DNA of 64,000 nt, taken from Dyadobacter sp. UC 10 (lineage in GTDB: Bacteria > Bacteroidota > Bacteroidia > Cytophagales > Spirosomataceae). Positions 44,202 to 51,854 of the stretch are shown here, piece after piece. The notes below the pieces were generated by a model that made no database searches, had not been told where the DNA came from, and saw only the letters and a program-made list of their open reading frames with translations. The stretch spans positions 1,954,001 through 2,018,000 of the forward strand of contig NZ_VSRN01000001.1 of NCBI RefSeq assembly GCF_008369915.1, given 5' to 3'. Position 1 is the stretch's first letter. Each line of letters starts with the position of its first letter. The translations under genes and the position numbers were made by a program.

Positions 44202-45026
44202 ATGAAAAGATATTCTTCAATCGCTGCCAGTTTTGTATTCGCTGCACTGGCGCTACTTCAATTCTCCTGCTCCGACAATGACCCGCAAGTTGAGACCGGC
44301 AGTATCGTAGTAAATTTTGACAATATGGTCGGCGATGCGAACCTGGCTTTGAATAGCGGAACTTACATTAACGCAGCTGGTGAAGATTTTACGGTCAGCA
44401 AACTCAATTACTATATTTCCAATATCAAATTCACTAAAACCGACGGCAGCAGCTTTACGGTACCAAAAGATTCGAGCTACTTTTTGGTTCGCGAAGGAAA
44501 TCAAGCGTCGCAGACCCTAAGGATCAACAATGTGCCGGTGGGTAACTATGCCGGAATTGAATATATGATCGGAATAGACAGTTTAAAAAGTATTGAAGAG
44601 CCGGAGAACAGAAAAGGGGTTTTGGATATATATACCGGCCCTACGAACGAAGAAGCCATGTATTGGAACTGGAATCCGGGGTACATTTTCCTTAAGATCG
44701 AAGGAGCATCGGATTCGTCGACCACTGCTAATGGAAATTATCAATACCACATCGGCGGCTTCGGTGGAAGAACGGGAAAAACCTTGAATAACATCAAAAC
44801 GGCAAAACTGAATTTCGGCAGTCAGACAGTGGCAGTTACCACTGCGGCAGTTACTACCACCTCGGCACCGCAGATTTATATTAAAGCTGATATCCTCAAA
44901 ATTTTTGACGGGCCTACCAAACTGCGTATTGCAGAAAAGTCAGGAGTAATGTTCGAACCATTTTCTGCGAATATTGCCGATAATTATGCCAATATGTTCA
45001 GCGTAAAAGAAGTGCGAAACAACTGA
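44202..45026 (+). CDS. MbnP-like periplasmic copper-protein family lipoprotein
   Basis: 274 residues with a lipobox (LLQFSCSDND, C23). Beta-rich domain: GSIVVNFDNMVGDANLAL, FTVSKLNYYISNIKFTKTDG, FLVREGNQASQTLRINNVPVGNYAGIEYMIGID, the family hallmark MYWNWNPGYIFLKIEG (W155, W157) and a later NYQYHIGGF. In the characterised methanobactin-operon MbnP a Trp is oxidised to kynurenine by the di-haem partner MbnH and takes part in copper binding. The partner is encoded 19 bp downstream here. Function outside methanobactin operons is open. Confidence 0.85.
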   Translation: MKRYSSIAASFVFAALALLQFSCSDNDPQVETGSIVVNFDNMVGDANLALNSGTYINAAGEDFTVSKLNYYISNIKFTKTDGSSFTVPKDSSYFLVREGNQASQTLRINNVPVGNYAGIEYMIGIDSLKSIEEPENRKGVLDIYTGPTNEEAMYWNWNPGYIFLKIEGASDSSTTANGNYQYHIGGFGGRTGKTLNNIKTAKLNFGSQTVAVTTAAVTTTSAPQIYIKADILKIFDGPTKLRIAEKSGVMFEPFSANIADNYANMFSVKEVRNN

Positions 45027-45045
45027 TTATGAGTCAGTAGCTACA

Positions 45046-46173
45046 ATGAAAAATATATTCAACTTTTCGATTATGCTCACCTGGCTCCTGCTGGTGCAGA
45101 TTTCCTGTGGAAAGGAGACCGAAAAGCCTTTGCCCGAACCAGAACCGAAACCAAGCGGTCCGACGCCGGTGCAGTTCAGCAAGCCCTCCTACTTCCCCGC
45201 GCCGGTTTACGATCTGTCTAAAAATCCATTGACCGAAGAAGGAATTGAACTTGGCAGGTTTCTTTTTTATGACGGGATCTTGTCCAGAACTGATAATATC
45301 GGCTGCGGTACCTGCCATCAGCAACAAGCCGCATTCACGCACCACGGACACGACCTCAGCCACGGCGTCGACGACAAACTCGGAACAAGAAATTCGCCTT
45401 CTGTACAAAATATGGCATGGAATACTTCCTTTTTCTGGGACGGCGGCGTGCACGCAATGGACGAAGTACCGCCGGTACCGATTCAGAATGAGGTTGAAAT
45501 GGGCGAGCGTACAGCCAATGTGATCGAAAAACTAAAAAAGACGCCTGTTGCAGGAGCCGTGAAGCAAGTCGATTATCCAAAGATGTTCAAAGCGGCTTTT
45601 GGAACAGATGAAATTACGGCTGATAAAATGATGAAAGCATTGTCGCAATTTATGATGACGATGGTTTCGGCGACTTCACGCTACGACTATCATTTACAGG
45701 GAGACGCATCGGCTTTGAATGCATTGGAAAAGGAAGGGTTGTCGGTTTTCAAACAAAAATGCAGTTCCTGTCACGCTACGGAGCTTTTTACAGATCATAG
45801 TTTCAGAAATAATGGCCTGCCGCCCAACCGGATCAACGACCAGGGCAGGTATGCGATCACATTGAACGAAAGCGACCGTTTGAAATTCAAGGTACCGAGC
45901 CTGCGAAACGTTGGTTTGACTGCGCCGTACATGCACGACGGGCGGTTTACTACTTTGGAAGAAGTGCTGAACCATTATGCAAACGATAATGTAAAACCTG
46001 GCATCCACGAATCAGCGACGCTGGACCCGCTCCTGAAAACTGGCACGAAACCGGGAATTCAGCTGAATGCATCCGAAAAACAATCGATCATCGCGTTTTT
46101 GAAAACCCTGAATGACGAGCAGTTTATCAGAGACAAAAGGTTTTCAGATCCGGGAATCGGAACTTCGCTGTGA
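45046..46173 (+). CDS. MbnH-like di-haem cytochrome c peroxidase/MauG family lipoprotein
   Basis: 375 residues with a lipobox (VQISC, C21) and Pro-rich linker. Two c-type haem sites: C87-GTC-H91 and C239-SSC-H243. Other marks are EGIELGRFLFYDGILSRTDN, QNMAWNTSFFWDGGVHAMDE, VPSLRNVGLTAPYMHDGRFTTLEEVLNHY and a C-terminal ASEKQSIIAFLKTL. Pairing with the MbnP-like gene indicates a MauG-type role (tryptophan oxidation in the partner) rather than peroxide defence. Periplasm-facing. Confidence 0.9.
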   Translation: MKNIFNFSIMLTWLLLVQISCGKETEKPLPEPEPKPSGPTPVQFSKPSYFPAPVYDLSKNPLTEEGIELGRFLFYDGILSRTDNIGCGTCHQQQAAFTHHGHDLSHGVDDKLGTRNSPSVQNMAWNTSFFWDGGVHAMDEVPPVPIQNEVEMGERTANVIEKLKKTPVAGAVKQVDYPKMFKAAFGTDEITADKMMKALSQFMMTMVSATSRYDYHLQGDASALNALEKEGLSVFKQKCSSCHATELFTDHSFRNNGLPPNRINDQGRYAITLNESDRLKFKVPSLRNVGLTAPYMHDGRFTTLEEVLNHYANDNVKPGIHESATLDPLLKTGTKPGIQLNASEKQSIIAFLKTLNDEQFIRDKRFSDPGIGTSL

Positions 46174-46193
46174 GGAGAAGCGGCAAGTTGTGT

Positions 46194-46346
46194 GCTTTGA
46201 GCTATAGGCAATAGGCTTTAGGCTATATGCTCTTTTCAATATTGACTGTCGAATTACTCTATTAATCATTCCCGGCAACCATAGCCAACTCGTTGACCGG
46301 ACACATAGCTTAAAGCCTAAAGCTTACAGCCTAAAGCATAAAGCTT
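46194..46346. repeat. Mirrored word-repeat locus C (after the MbnH-like gene)
   Basis: The left arm 46194-46235 is six consecutive heptamers each starting GC (gctttga, gctatag, gcaatag, gctttag, gctatat, gctcttt). The right arm 46307-46348 is six consecutive heptamers each starting AGC (agcttaa, agcctaa, agcttac, agcctaa, agcataa, agcttct), matching the complement of the left words. A 70-bp spacer with no repeats separates them. This is the cleanest example of the pattern. Confidence 0.85.
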
Positions 46347-46456
46347 CTGACATTCCACTGACTAAGGTCATGATTAAACATTCATTAAAATCAAGGAAAA
46401 TTGCGATTCGCATTGTTTCTTTGCAGGATACTAAAACGCAGTCAAGACGATAATAT

Positions 46457-46786
46457 ATGCAGAGCGGAGAAAAAAATGTGCAACCCTGGTTGGGTAAAAT
46501 GCAGCAGAAATGGGGATTGGAAACAACCAGGCAAGTTCTTGTCGTATTAGCCGTTTTTAGTTTGGCAGGCTCCTCAGTGGTCTGGTTTAGAAAGGGGTTG
46601 TTTTACCTGCTGGGATACGATGACCTCACACCGATGTGGCTGAAAACGATTACCTACATCATCTTCATTTTCCCGATGTACCAGACTTTGCTGCTGGCTT
46701 ATGGTTTTTTGCTTGGCCAGTTTTCATTTTTTTGGGAAAAAGAAAAGAAAATGTTCCGCTGGGTAGCTGCGAAGTTTAAGAAATAA
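46457..46786 (+). CDS. DUF6787 family membrane protein
   Basis: 109 residues: LGKMQQKWGLETTRQVLVVLAVFSLAGSSVVWFRKGLF, a second membrane helix (LKTITYIIFIFPMYQTLLLAYGFLLGQFSFFWEKEKKM). The KWG opening and GQFxFFWE ending match a small Bacteroidota-specific two-helix family. Function unknown. Transcription ends at a strong terminator 20 bp later. Confidence 0.8.
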   Translation: MQSGEKNVQPWLGKMQQKWGLETTRQVLVVLAVFSLAGSSVVWFRKGLFYLLGYDDLTPMWLKTITYIIFIFPMYQTLLLAYGFLLGQFSFFWEKEKKMFRWVAAKFKK

Positions 46787-46806
46787 ACAATACAAAGTAT
46801 ACAAGG

Positions 46807-46851
46807 AAGGGTGAACAACCGGCGACAAGCCAGTTGTTCACCCTTTTTTCT
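46807..46851 (+). terminator. Rho-independent terminator after the DUF6787 gene
   Basis: A 13-bp perfect stem aagggtgaacaac (46807-46819) / gttgttcaccctt (46833-46845), loop 13 nt, followed by ttttcttat. Confidence 0.92.
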
Positions 46852-47002
46852 TATAGCCCTTGCAATCAATAATTTCTGCTTGATTTTTATCAATATACGT
46901 TGCTAATATCCCGTAAATAAATGACTTTGCAACTTGCGGCGGGTTCAGGAATTACCGCCTCTGCAATTCATCCCAAATTTGTCAATAAAACCGCTATTAC
47001 AC

Positions 47003-47815
47003 ATGGACATTAACATTATTAAGGCGCAGATCTGGGCGTTGGCGACACTGTACGGAGGTAAAATCCTCCTTGCCATTATTTCTCTAATTATCGGACGTTT
47101 CATTGTCAGCAAAATCAGTTCAATGCTGAGCAATGTCATGGAGAAACGGAAGGTCGACCGGGACGTACAGCCGTTCCTCACCTCGCTGGTGGTGGTACTT
47201 CTCAATGTAATGCTCCTGCTCAGCATTGCCGGTATTGTCGGAATCCAAACATCTTCATTTGTAGCAGTATTGGGTGCGGCAGGTCTGGCGGTTGGCCTGG
47301 CACTGCAAGGCAGTCTGGCGAACTTTGCCGGCGGGGTCCTGATTCTCATCTTCAAACCTTACCGGGTGGGGGATCTAATCAATGCGCAAGGTTTTACCGG
47401 CACCGTTGAAGGGGTTCAGATTTTCAATACCATACTTGTAACTCCGGACAACAAGACCATTATCCTCCCAAACGGCTCGCTGTCGACATCACCGATCACC
47501 AATATCTCCGGAAAAGGCAAAATTCGCGTGGATATGGTGTTTGCGGCGGGAAGTCAGAATGGCGTGGATAATATCAGGACATCCATACAAAAGGTAATTG
47601 ACGCCTGCCCGACCGCTTTGAAAGATGTACCGCATGATATTCTGGTCACTAAACTGACGGAGAATGCGATTTTCTTCGATGTGCGTGTGTGGACACCCAG
47701 CGCTACATATTGGGATACCTATTATAACCTGCACGAAGGTATCAGCCGGCAATTTGCACAAGATGGTATTCAGGCACCGAAACCGGCAGAGGTAAGCGTT
47801 GCTTTGAAGCAATAA
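47003..47815 (+). CDS. MscS family mechanosensitive ion channel
   Basis: 270 residues from ATG 47003; an earlier ATG at 46934 would add 23 residues without signal or helix character. Three N-terminal helices (about 13-33, 55-78, 85-105), the pore helix VLGAAGLAVGLALQGSLANFAGGVLIL with the Gly/Ala pattern of MscS TM3, then FKPYRVGDLINAQGFTGTVEGVQIFNTIL and PNGSLSTSPITNIS. Small MscS type opening under hypo-osmotic stress. Followed by a hairpin terminator. Confidence 0.93.
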   Translation: MDINIIKAQIWALATLYGGKILLAIISLIIGRFIVSKISSMLSNVMEKRKVDRDVQPFLTSLVVVLLNVMLLLSIAGIVGIQTSSFVAVLGAAGLAVGLALQGSLANFAGGVLILIFKPYRVGDLINAQGFTGTVEGVQIFNTILVTPDNKTIILPNGSLSTSPITNISGKGKIRVDMVFAAGSQNGVDNIRTSIQKVIDACPTALKDVPHDILVTKLTENAIFFDVRVWTPSATYWDTYYNLHEGISRQFAQDGIQAPKPAEVSVALKQ

Positions 47816-47843
47816 CCCGAACTTAAGGAAACCGAATAAAATG

Positions 47844-47880
47844 GGGGTACGGGAAGTAACGTTCCTGTACTCCTTATTTT
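47844..47880 (+). terminator. Terminator after the MscS gene
   Basis: A 12-bp stem with two G-U pairs, ggggtacgggaa (47844-47855) / ttcctgtactcc (47862-47873), loop 6 nt, followed by ttatttt. It overlaps the region where the ffh -33 element should lie. Confidence 0.7.
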
Positions 47881-47885
47881 ATTTA

Positions 47886-47893
47886 TACATTTG
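47886..47893 (+). promoter_or_regulatory. Probable -7 element for ffh
   Basis: TACATTTG matches TAnnTTTG, 43 bp before the ffh start. No clear -33 TTTG upstream. Confidence 0.5.
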
Positions 47894-47935
47894 TGACTTA
47901 TTTCAAGTCAGATCCAGCACAATACCTTATAATCC

Positions 47936-49258
47936 ATGTTTGAGAACTTACAGGATAAACTTAACAATGCCTTCCGCACACTCAAAGGAAAGGACAGGAT
48001 ATCCGATATAAATGTTGCCGCAACTACCAAGGAAGTCCGCAAAGCATTGGTCGATGCCGATGTGAACTTCAAGATTGCCAAAGACATCACAGACCGTATC
48101 CGCGAAAAAGCACTTGACCGAAAAATCCTGATTTCTGTTGAGCCGGGGCAAATGTTTGTCAAGATCGTCCAGGAAGAGCTGACGGAGCTCATGGGCGGAA
48201 CAGCCGAAGGAATCAATATCAAGGGCGATCCGGCTGTGATCCTGATCGCAGGTTTGCAGGGTTCCGGTAAAACCACTTTTTCAGGGAAACTGGCAGCATT
48301 ACTCAAAAAACAAGGCCGCCAGGTATTACTTACTGCCTGCGACGTGTACCGCCCGGCTGCGATAGACCAGCTGAAAGTACTCGGTGAGCAGGTGGGAGTT
48401 GAAGTATATTCAGAGCCTGAGAACAAGAATGCGGTGAGCATTGCATCCAATGCAGTAGCACACGCGCGGAAAACTGGCAAGAAGATCGTGATCGTCGATA
48501 CCGCAGGCCGTTTGGCTGTGGACGAGGTGATGATGAAGGAGGTGGAGGATATTAAATCCACCGTAAAACCATCTGAAATCCTGTTCGTCGTGGATTCGAT
48601 GACGGGTCAGGATGCTGTTAATACGGCCAAAACATTTAATGAAAGACTTGATTTCGACGGCGTTGTTTTAACGAAGCTGGACGGAGATGCCCGCGGTGGA
48701 GCGGCGCTTTCGATCCGTCAGATTGTTGACAAGCCGATCAAATACATTAGTACCGGCGAAAAAATGGAAGCCCTGGACTCTTTCTATCCTGACAGGATGG
48801 CAAGCAGGATCCTGGGTATGGGTGATGTGATTTCTCTGGTTGAACGTGCGCAGCAGGCTTTCGATGAAGACGAAGCGAAGCGAATCAACGCGAAAATGCG
48901 TCAGAACAAATTCGATTTTGACGATTTCCTTGGTCAGTTACAGCAGATCAAGAAAATGGGTAATGTGAAAGATCTGATCGGCATGATCCCGGGAATGGGA
49001 AGCGCGATGAAGGATCTGGATATCAGCAATGAATCTTTCAAACCCATTGAAGCGATCATTCAGTCGATGACCAAAAAGGAGCGGGAAAATCCGGATATGA
49101 TCGACGGAAGCCGCAAGAAAAGGATCGCAGCCGGTAGCGGAACAACTATTTTGCAGGTAAACAACCTGATCAAGCAATTTGACGAAATGCGAAGAATGAT
49201 GAAGAAAATGAACACCATGCAGGCTGCCGGTAAATTGAATAAAGCAATACGCCGCTAG
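47936..49258 (+). CDS. ffh: Signal recognition particle protein Ffh
   Basis: 440 residues with the N-G-M layout. G domain: GLQGSGKTTFSGKLA (about 106-120), DVYRPAAIDQLKVL, VIVDTAGRLAVDE, TKLDGDARGGAALS and KYISTGEKMEALDSFYPDRMASRILGMGD. The M domain holds MIPGMGSAMKDLDIS and the Met-rich C-terminus (MRRMMKKMNTMQA). It binds signal sequences and SRP RNA and delivers ribosomes to FtsY. The next gene starts 2 bp after its stop. Confidence 0.97.
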   Translation: MFENLQDKLNNAFRTLKGKDRISDINVAATTKEVRKALVDADVNFKIAKDITDRIREKALDRKILISVEPGQMFVKIVQEELTELMGGTAEGINIKGDPAVILIAGLQGSGKTTFSGKLAALLKKQGRQVLLTACDVYRPAAIDQLKVLGEQVGVEVYSEPENKNAVSIASNAVAHARKTGKKIVIVDTAGRLAVDEVMMKEVEDIKSTVKPSEILFVVDSMTGQDAVNTAKTFNERLDFDGVVLTKLDGDARGGAALSIRQIVDKPIKYISTGEKMEALDSFYPDRMASRILGMGDVISLVERAQQAFDEDEAKRINAKMRQNKFDFDDFLGQLQQIKKMGNVKDLIGMIPGMGSAMKDLDISNESFKPIEAIIQSMTKKERENPDMIDGSRKKRIAAGSGTTILQVNNLIKQFDEMRRMMKKMNTMQAAGKLNKAIRR

Positions 49259-49260
49259 TG

Positions 49261-49761
49261 ATGAAAAAGTTGTTCTGTCTGCTCATCATCCTTTTTGCAT
49301 TAAGTACCGAAACGCTCAAAGCACAAGCTTCAGTAGGCTATTACCCTTGGAGCAGCCTGCTTTCGGTGAGTACCAGTCCCAGGAAAGCGGTCTGGCTCGA
49401 TACCCGCTTTCAGACTAACTCGCTTTTCAGCAGTCTGAGCGTTGATCTGCTGCCGATGATCAACCTGAAAAGGGGCGAAGTAGTGCAATGGTATATCGGC
49501 GGCGGACTTCGGCTGAATCCGCTTTACCGCATTGCCGATGCGGATGCAGACCTGATCACGATCGACGGCTATTCATTGAATGTAGGTGTGAGAATATCGC
49601 CTTTACCTCAAAACAGGAACATTCAGGTTGCTTTGGAACTGAATCCTTATGTGAAGGATGAATTCGATAGTGGAGTGTTGAAAAGTCATTTCGGGCTGGT
49701 TTATGTTTTTGGTAAAAAGAAAAAAACAGAGGCGTTGCCCGACCTACCGGCAAATCCCTGA
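49261..49761 (+). CDS. Small secreted, probably outer-membrane, protein
   Basis: 166 residues from ATG 49261 (a GTG at 49258 overlaps the ffh stop). Signal peptide to about residue 22 (TLKAQA). Alternating strands (AVWLDTRFQTNSLFSSLSVDLLPMINLK, VQWYIGGGLRLNPLY, YSLNVGVRISPL, IQVALELNPYV, HFGLVYVFGKKKK) suggest a small beta-barrel. No family recognised. Co-transcribed with ffh, ending at the terminator that follows. Confidence 0.75.
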   Translation: MKKLFCLLIILFALSTETLKAQASVGYYPWSSLLSVSTSPRKAVWLDTRFQTNSLFSSLSVDLLPMINLKRGEVVQWYIGGGLRLNPLYRIADADADLITIDGYSLNVGVRISPLPQNRNIQVALELNPYVKDEFDSGVLKSHFGLVYVFGKKKKTEALPDLPANP

Positions 49762-49785
49762 TATTTAATAATTTCTTAGTGCATC

Positions 49786-49834
49786 AATGCTCTCAAATCC
49801 GGTAAAATCCCGTTCATTTGAGAGCATTTTTTTC
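49786..49834 (+). terminator. Terminator (or attenuator) directly before the phosphatase gene
   Basis: A 13-bp perfect stem aatgctctcaaat (49786-49798) / atttgagagcatt (49816-49828), loop 17 nt, then tttttctg. Its U-tract ends about 9 bp before the ATG of the next gene, leaving no room for a promoter between them. Confidence 0.9.
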
Positions 49835-49842
49835 TGTTCAAA

Positions 49843-51084
49843 ATGAAGATTCTATCGATATCCCTGCTCAGTTTCCTCTTGCTCCTTTTTCAAAATGAGA
49901 GCATTTTTGCCCAAACAAAGATCAAAAAGACGCTTTTCGTGATTGTAGACGGGATTTCCAGTGATAGTAAAGAGAAAATCCCTACACCTAACCTCGACGC
50001 AATTGCCAAACTCGGAGGGTACACCAGGGCGCACGTAGGCGGGGACAAAGGTACCTATTCCGAAACGCCGACGATTTCGGCAGTAGGCTACAACAGCCTT
50101 TTGACCGGTACCTGGGTCAATAAGCACAATGTTTTTGACAACGACATCAAAGACCCAAACTACCACTATTGGACACTTTTCCGCTTCCTGGAAAGCCAGT
50201 ATCCTCACAAAAAGAGCGCGGTATTTTCAACCTGGCTTGATAACCGCACCAAGCTTGTCGGGGAAGGTCTGGAACAGACAAATAAGTTACAGCTCGATTA
50301 CTCCTTCGATGGTCTGGAAGTAGATACCATTCATTTTCCCCACGATAAACAGGCGCAGTATATTCATCAGATCGATGAGAAAGTGGTGGACGAAGCTGCG
50401 TTGTACATTCACGATAACGGACCGGATATGTCGTGGGTATATCTGGAATTTACCGATGATATGGGGCACCGCTTTGGGGATAGCGAGCAATTTCACAAAG
50501 CTATTCAAACGATGGACGATCAAATGGGGCGGCTTTGGAAATCGGTCCAATTCCGCGAAAAGACCTTTAATGAAGACTGGCTGGTGGTGGTTACCACCGA
50601 TCACGGCCGCGATAGTAAGACCGGAAAAGGCCACGGCGGGCAGTCTGACCGGGAGCGTGGGACGTGGATTGTAACCAACGCAAAAGACCTTAACCCCAAC
50701 TTCAAAGCCAACCCGGGGATCGTCGACATTATGCCCACCGTGGCGCGGCATATGGATATTCACATTCCGAAAGACCAGGCTTTTGAAGTAGACGGAATTG
50801 CGCTGACGGGAAAAATCTCCATTATCAGCCCAACCATAAAAAAAGAGCAGGGTAAAATTTCACTTACGTGGAAATCTATTGATAATGAGGGAAAAGTTAA
50901 AGTCTGGATCACTACTACAAACAATTTTGCGAAAGGGACACGGGACATTTATCACCTGGCAGGTGAAGTGCCGGTAAGCAATGAAAAAGCCGAAATAGAT
51001 ATCAGTAAATACCCTTCCGGCTTTTTTAAAGTGGTGTTAGAAGCGAAATACAATAGTGTGAATCGCTGGATCGTGGAGAAATAA
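49843..51084 (+). CDS. Secreted alkaline-phosphatase-superfamily enzyme (nucleotide pyrophosphatase/phosphodiesterase-like)
   Basis: 413 residues with a signal peptide (to about residue 24, SIFAQ). Metal and nucleophile motifs of the superfamily: LFVIVDGISSD, the Thr in SETPTISAVGYNSLLTG, DDMGHRFGDSEQF and VVVTTDHGRDSKTGKGHGG. The last 100 residues form an Ig-like tail (ISIISPTIKKEQGKISLTWKS...). It should cleave phosphomono- or diesters in the periplasm or at the surface. It starts 10 bp after the preceding terminator. Confidence 0.88.
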   Translation: MKILSISLLSFLLLLFQNESIFAQTKIKKTLFVIVDGISSDSKEKIPTPNLDAIAKLGGYTRAHVGGDKGTYSETPTISAVGYNSLLTGTWVNKHNVFDNDIKDPNYHYWTLFRFLESQYPHKKSAVFSTWLDNRTKLVGEGLEQTNKLQLDYSFDGLEVDTIHFPHDKQAQYIHQIDEKVVDEAALYIHDNGPDMSWVYLEFTDDMGHRFGDSEQFHKAIQTMDDQMGRLWKSVQFREKTFNEDWLVVVTTDHGRDSKTGKGHGGQSDRERGTWIVTNAKDLNPNFKANPGIVDIMPTVARHMDIHIPKDQAFEVDGIALTGKISIISPTIKKEQGKISLTWKSIDNEGKVKVWITTTNNFAKGTRDIYHLAGEVPVSNEKAEIDISKYPSGFFKVVLEAKYNSVNRWIVEK

Positions 51085-51088
51085 CCTA

Positions 51089-51751
51089 TTAGTTACCGCC
51101 ACGCCCGGCTTTGTATGAATCATATTCTTCCAGTAATTTGATCAAATCGTCATCGGCTGCGAAGTCAAGCTGCTGCTCACGGATCACGTACTGCATTTTA
51201 TTTTTCTCGTCGGTGAGTAATTTCAAAAAGCTGTTTCGGTTATTCAGCTCAATAGGGTTCATTTTACCATCTTTCAAAATATAAAGCTTGGCCGACGGTT
51301 CCATTTGCCTGGTCGCGCTTGCCTTTTCCACCTTGATCGGCTTTACGTATTTTTTCAAAAGCTTGGTATTTCCATCATACAAGAGCCTGTAAAAGCTTTT
51401 TTCAGTTTGATCACCCACCGAAGGATAGCCGCTTCTGAAGGTATATAGATCGGTACCAGTAGGAAGATTGAACTCTTTGATACCTGCCGAAACCCTGTAC
51501 ATGCCCGAATCGGCTTTGTATTCCAATTCGTCTTTGTTCACATCATACCGGATCTTCACGCCATCCCGAACCCTGTCGTCGCTGCCCTTGATACTACCTG
51601 AGTACCATTCTTTGAATAAGTAATGCGAACCGTCGGTATCTGCTGAGGCTTCACTGTAGGAAGTCCCCGCAAGACCTGTTGAATCCTGTGCCAGCGCCAG
51701 GTGTGCCAGTAATATTGGGGTTAAGAGAAAAAATCTTCTTAAATATTTCAT
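51089..51751 (-). CDS. Secreted protein of unknown function
   Basis: 220 residues with a signal peptide (to about residue 21, HLALAQ). The body is beta-rich: SHYLFKEWYSGSIKGSDDRVRDGVKIRYDVNKDELEYK, then DLYTFRSGYPSVGDQTEKSFYRLLYDGNTKLLKKY and a charged C-terminal helix. I recognise no family beyond a general Bacteroidota secreted type. It converges with the phosphatase gene (4-bp gap) and is divergent from nuoN. Confidence 0.7.
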   Translation of the reverse strand: MKYLRRFFLLTPILLAHLALAQDSTGLAGTSYSEASADTDGSHYLFKEWYSGSIKGSDDRVRDGVKIRYDVNKDELEYKADSGMYRVSAGIKEFNLPTGTDLYTFRSGYPSVGDQTEKSFYRLLYDGNTKLLKKYVKPIKVEKASATRQMEPSAKLYILKDGKMNPIELNNRNSFLKLLTDEKNKMQYVIREQQLDFAADDDLIKLLEEYDSYKAGRGGN

Positions 51752-51823
51752 GATTTAAGTTGGTTAATTTGATAAGTTCGAAGTCGGGTAGCCGCATTGG
51801 CTGGTTTCCCTGTCATCTTTAAG

Positions 51824-51831
51824 TACTTTTG
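51824..51831 (+). promoter_or_regulatory. Probable -7 element for nuoN
   Basis: TACTTTTG matches TAnnTTTG, 23 bp ahead of the TTG start codon. TTGG at 51797-51800 is a possible but distant -33 (about 24 bp). Confidence 0.5.
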
Positions 51832-51854
51832 CCAAAAAAATTGTACCCGTTCCA

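Noticed and set aside
44202..46173. Methanobactin biosynthesis cluster
   Set aside because: Only MbnP- and MbnH-like genes are present; no precursor peptide or MbnB/MbnC-type genes flank them.
47908..48561. 217-codon ORF antisense to ffh
   Set aside because: Shadow of a strongly conserved gene on the other strand; composition is Ser/Thr-rich, typical of antisense frames.
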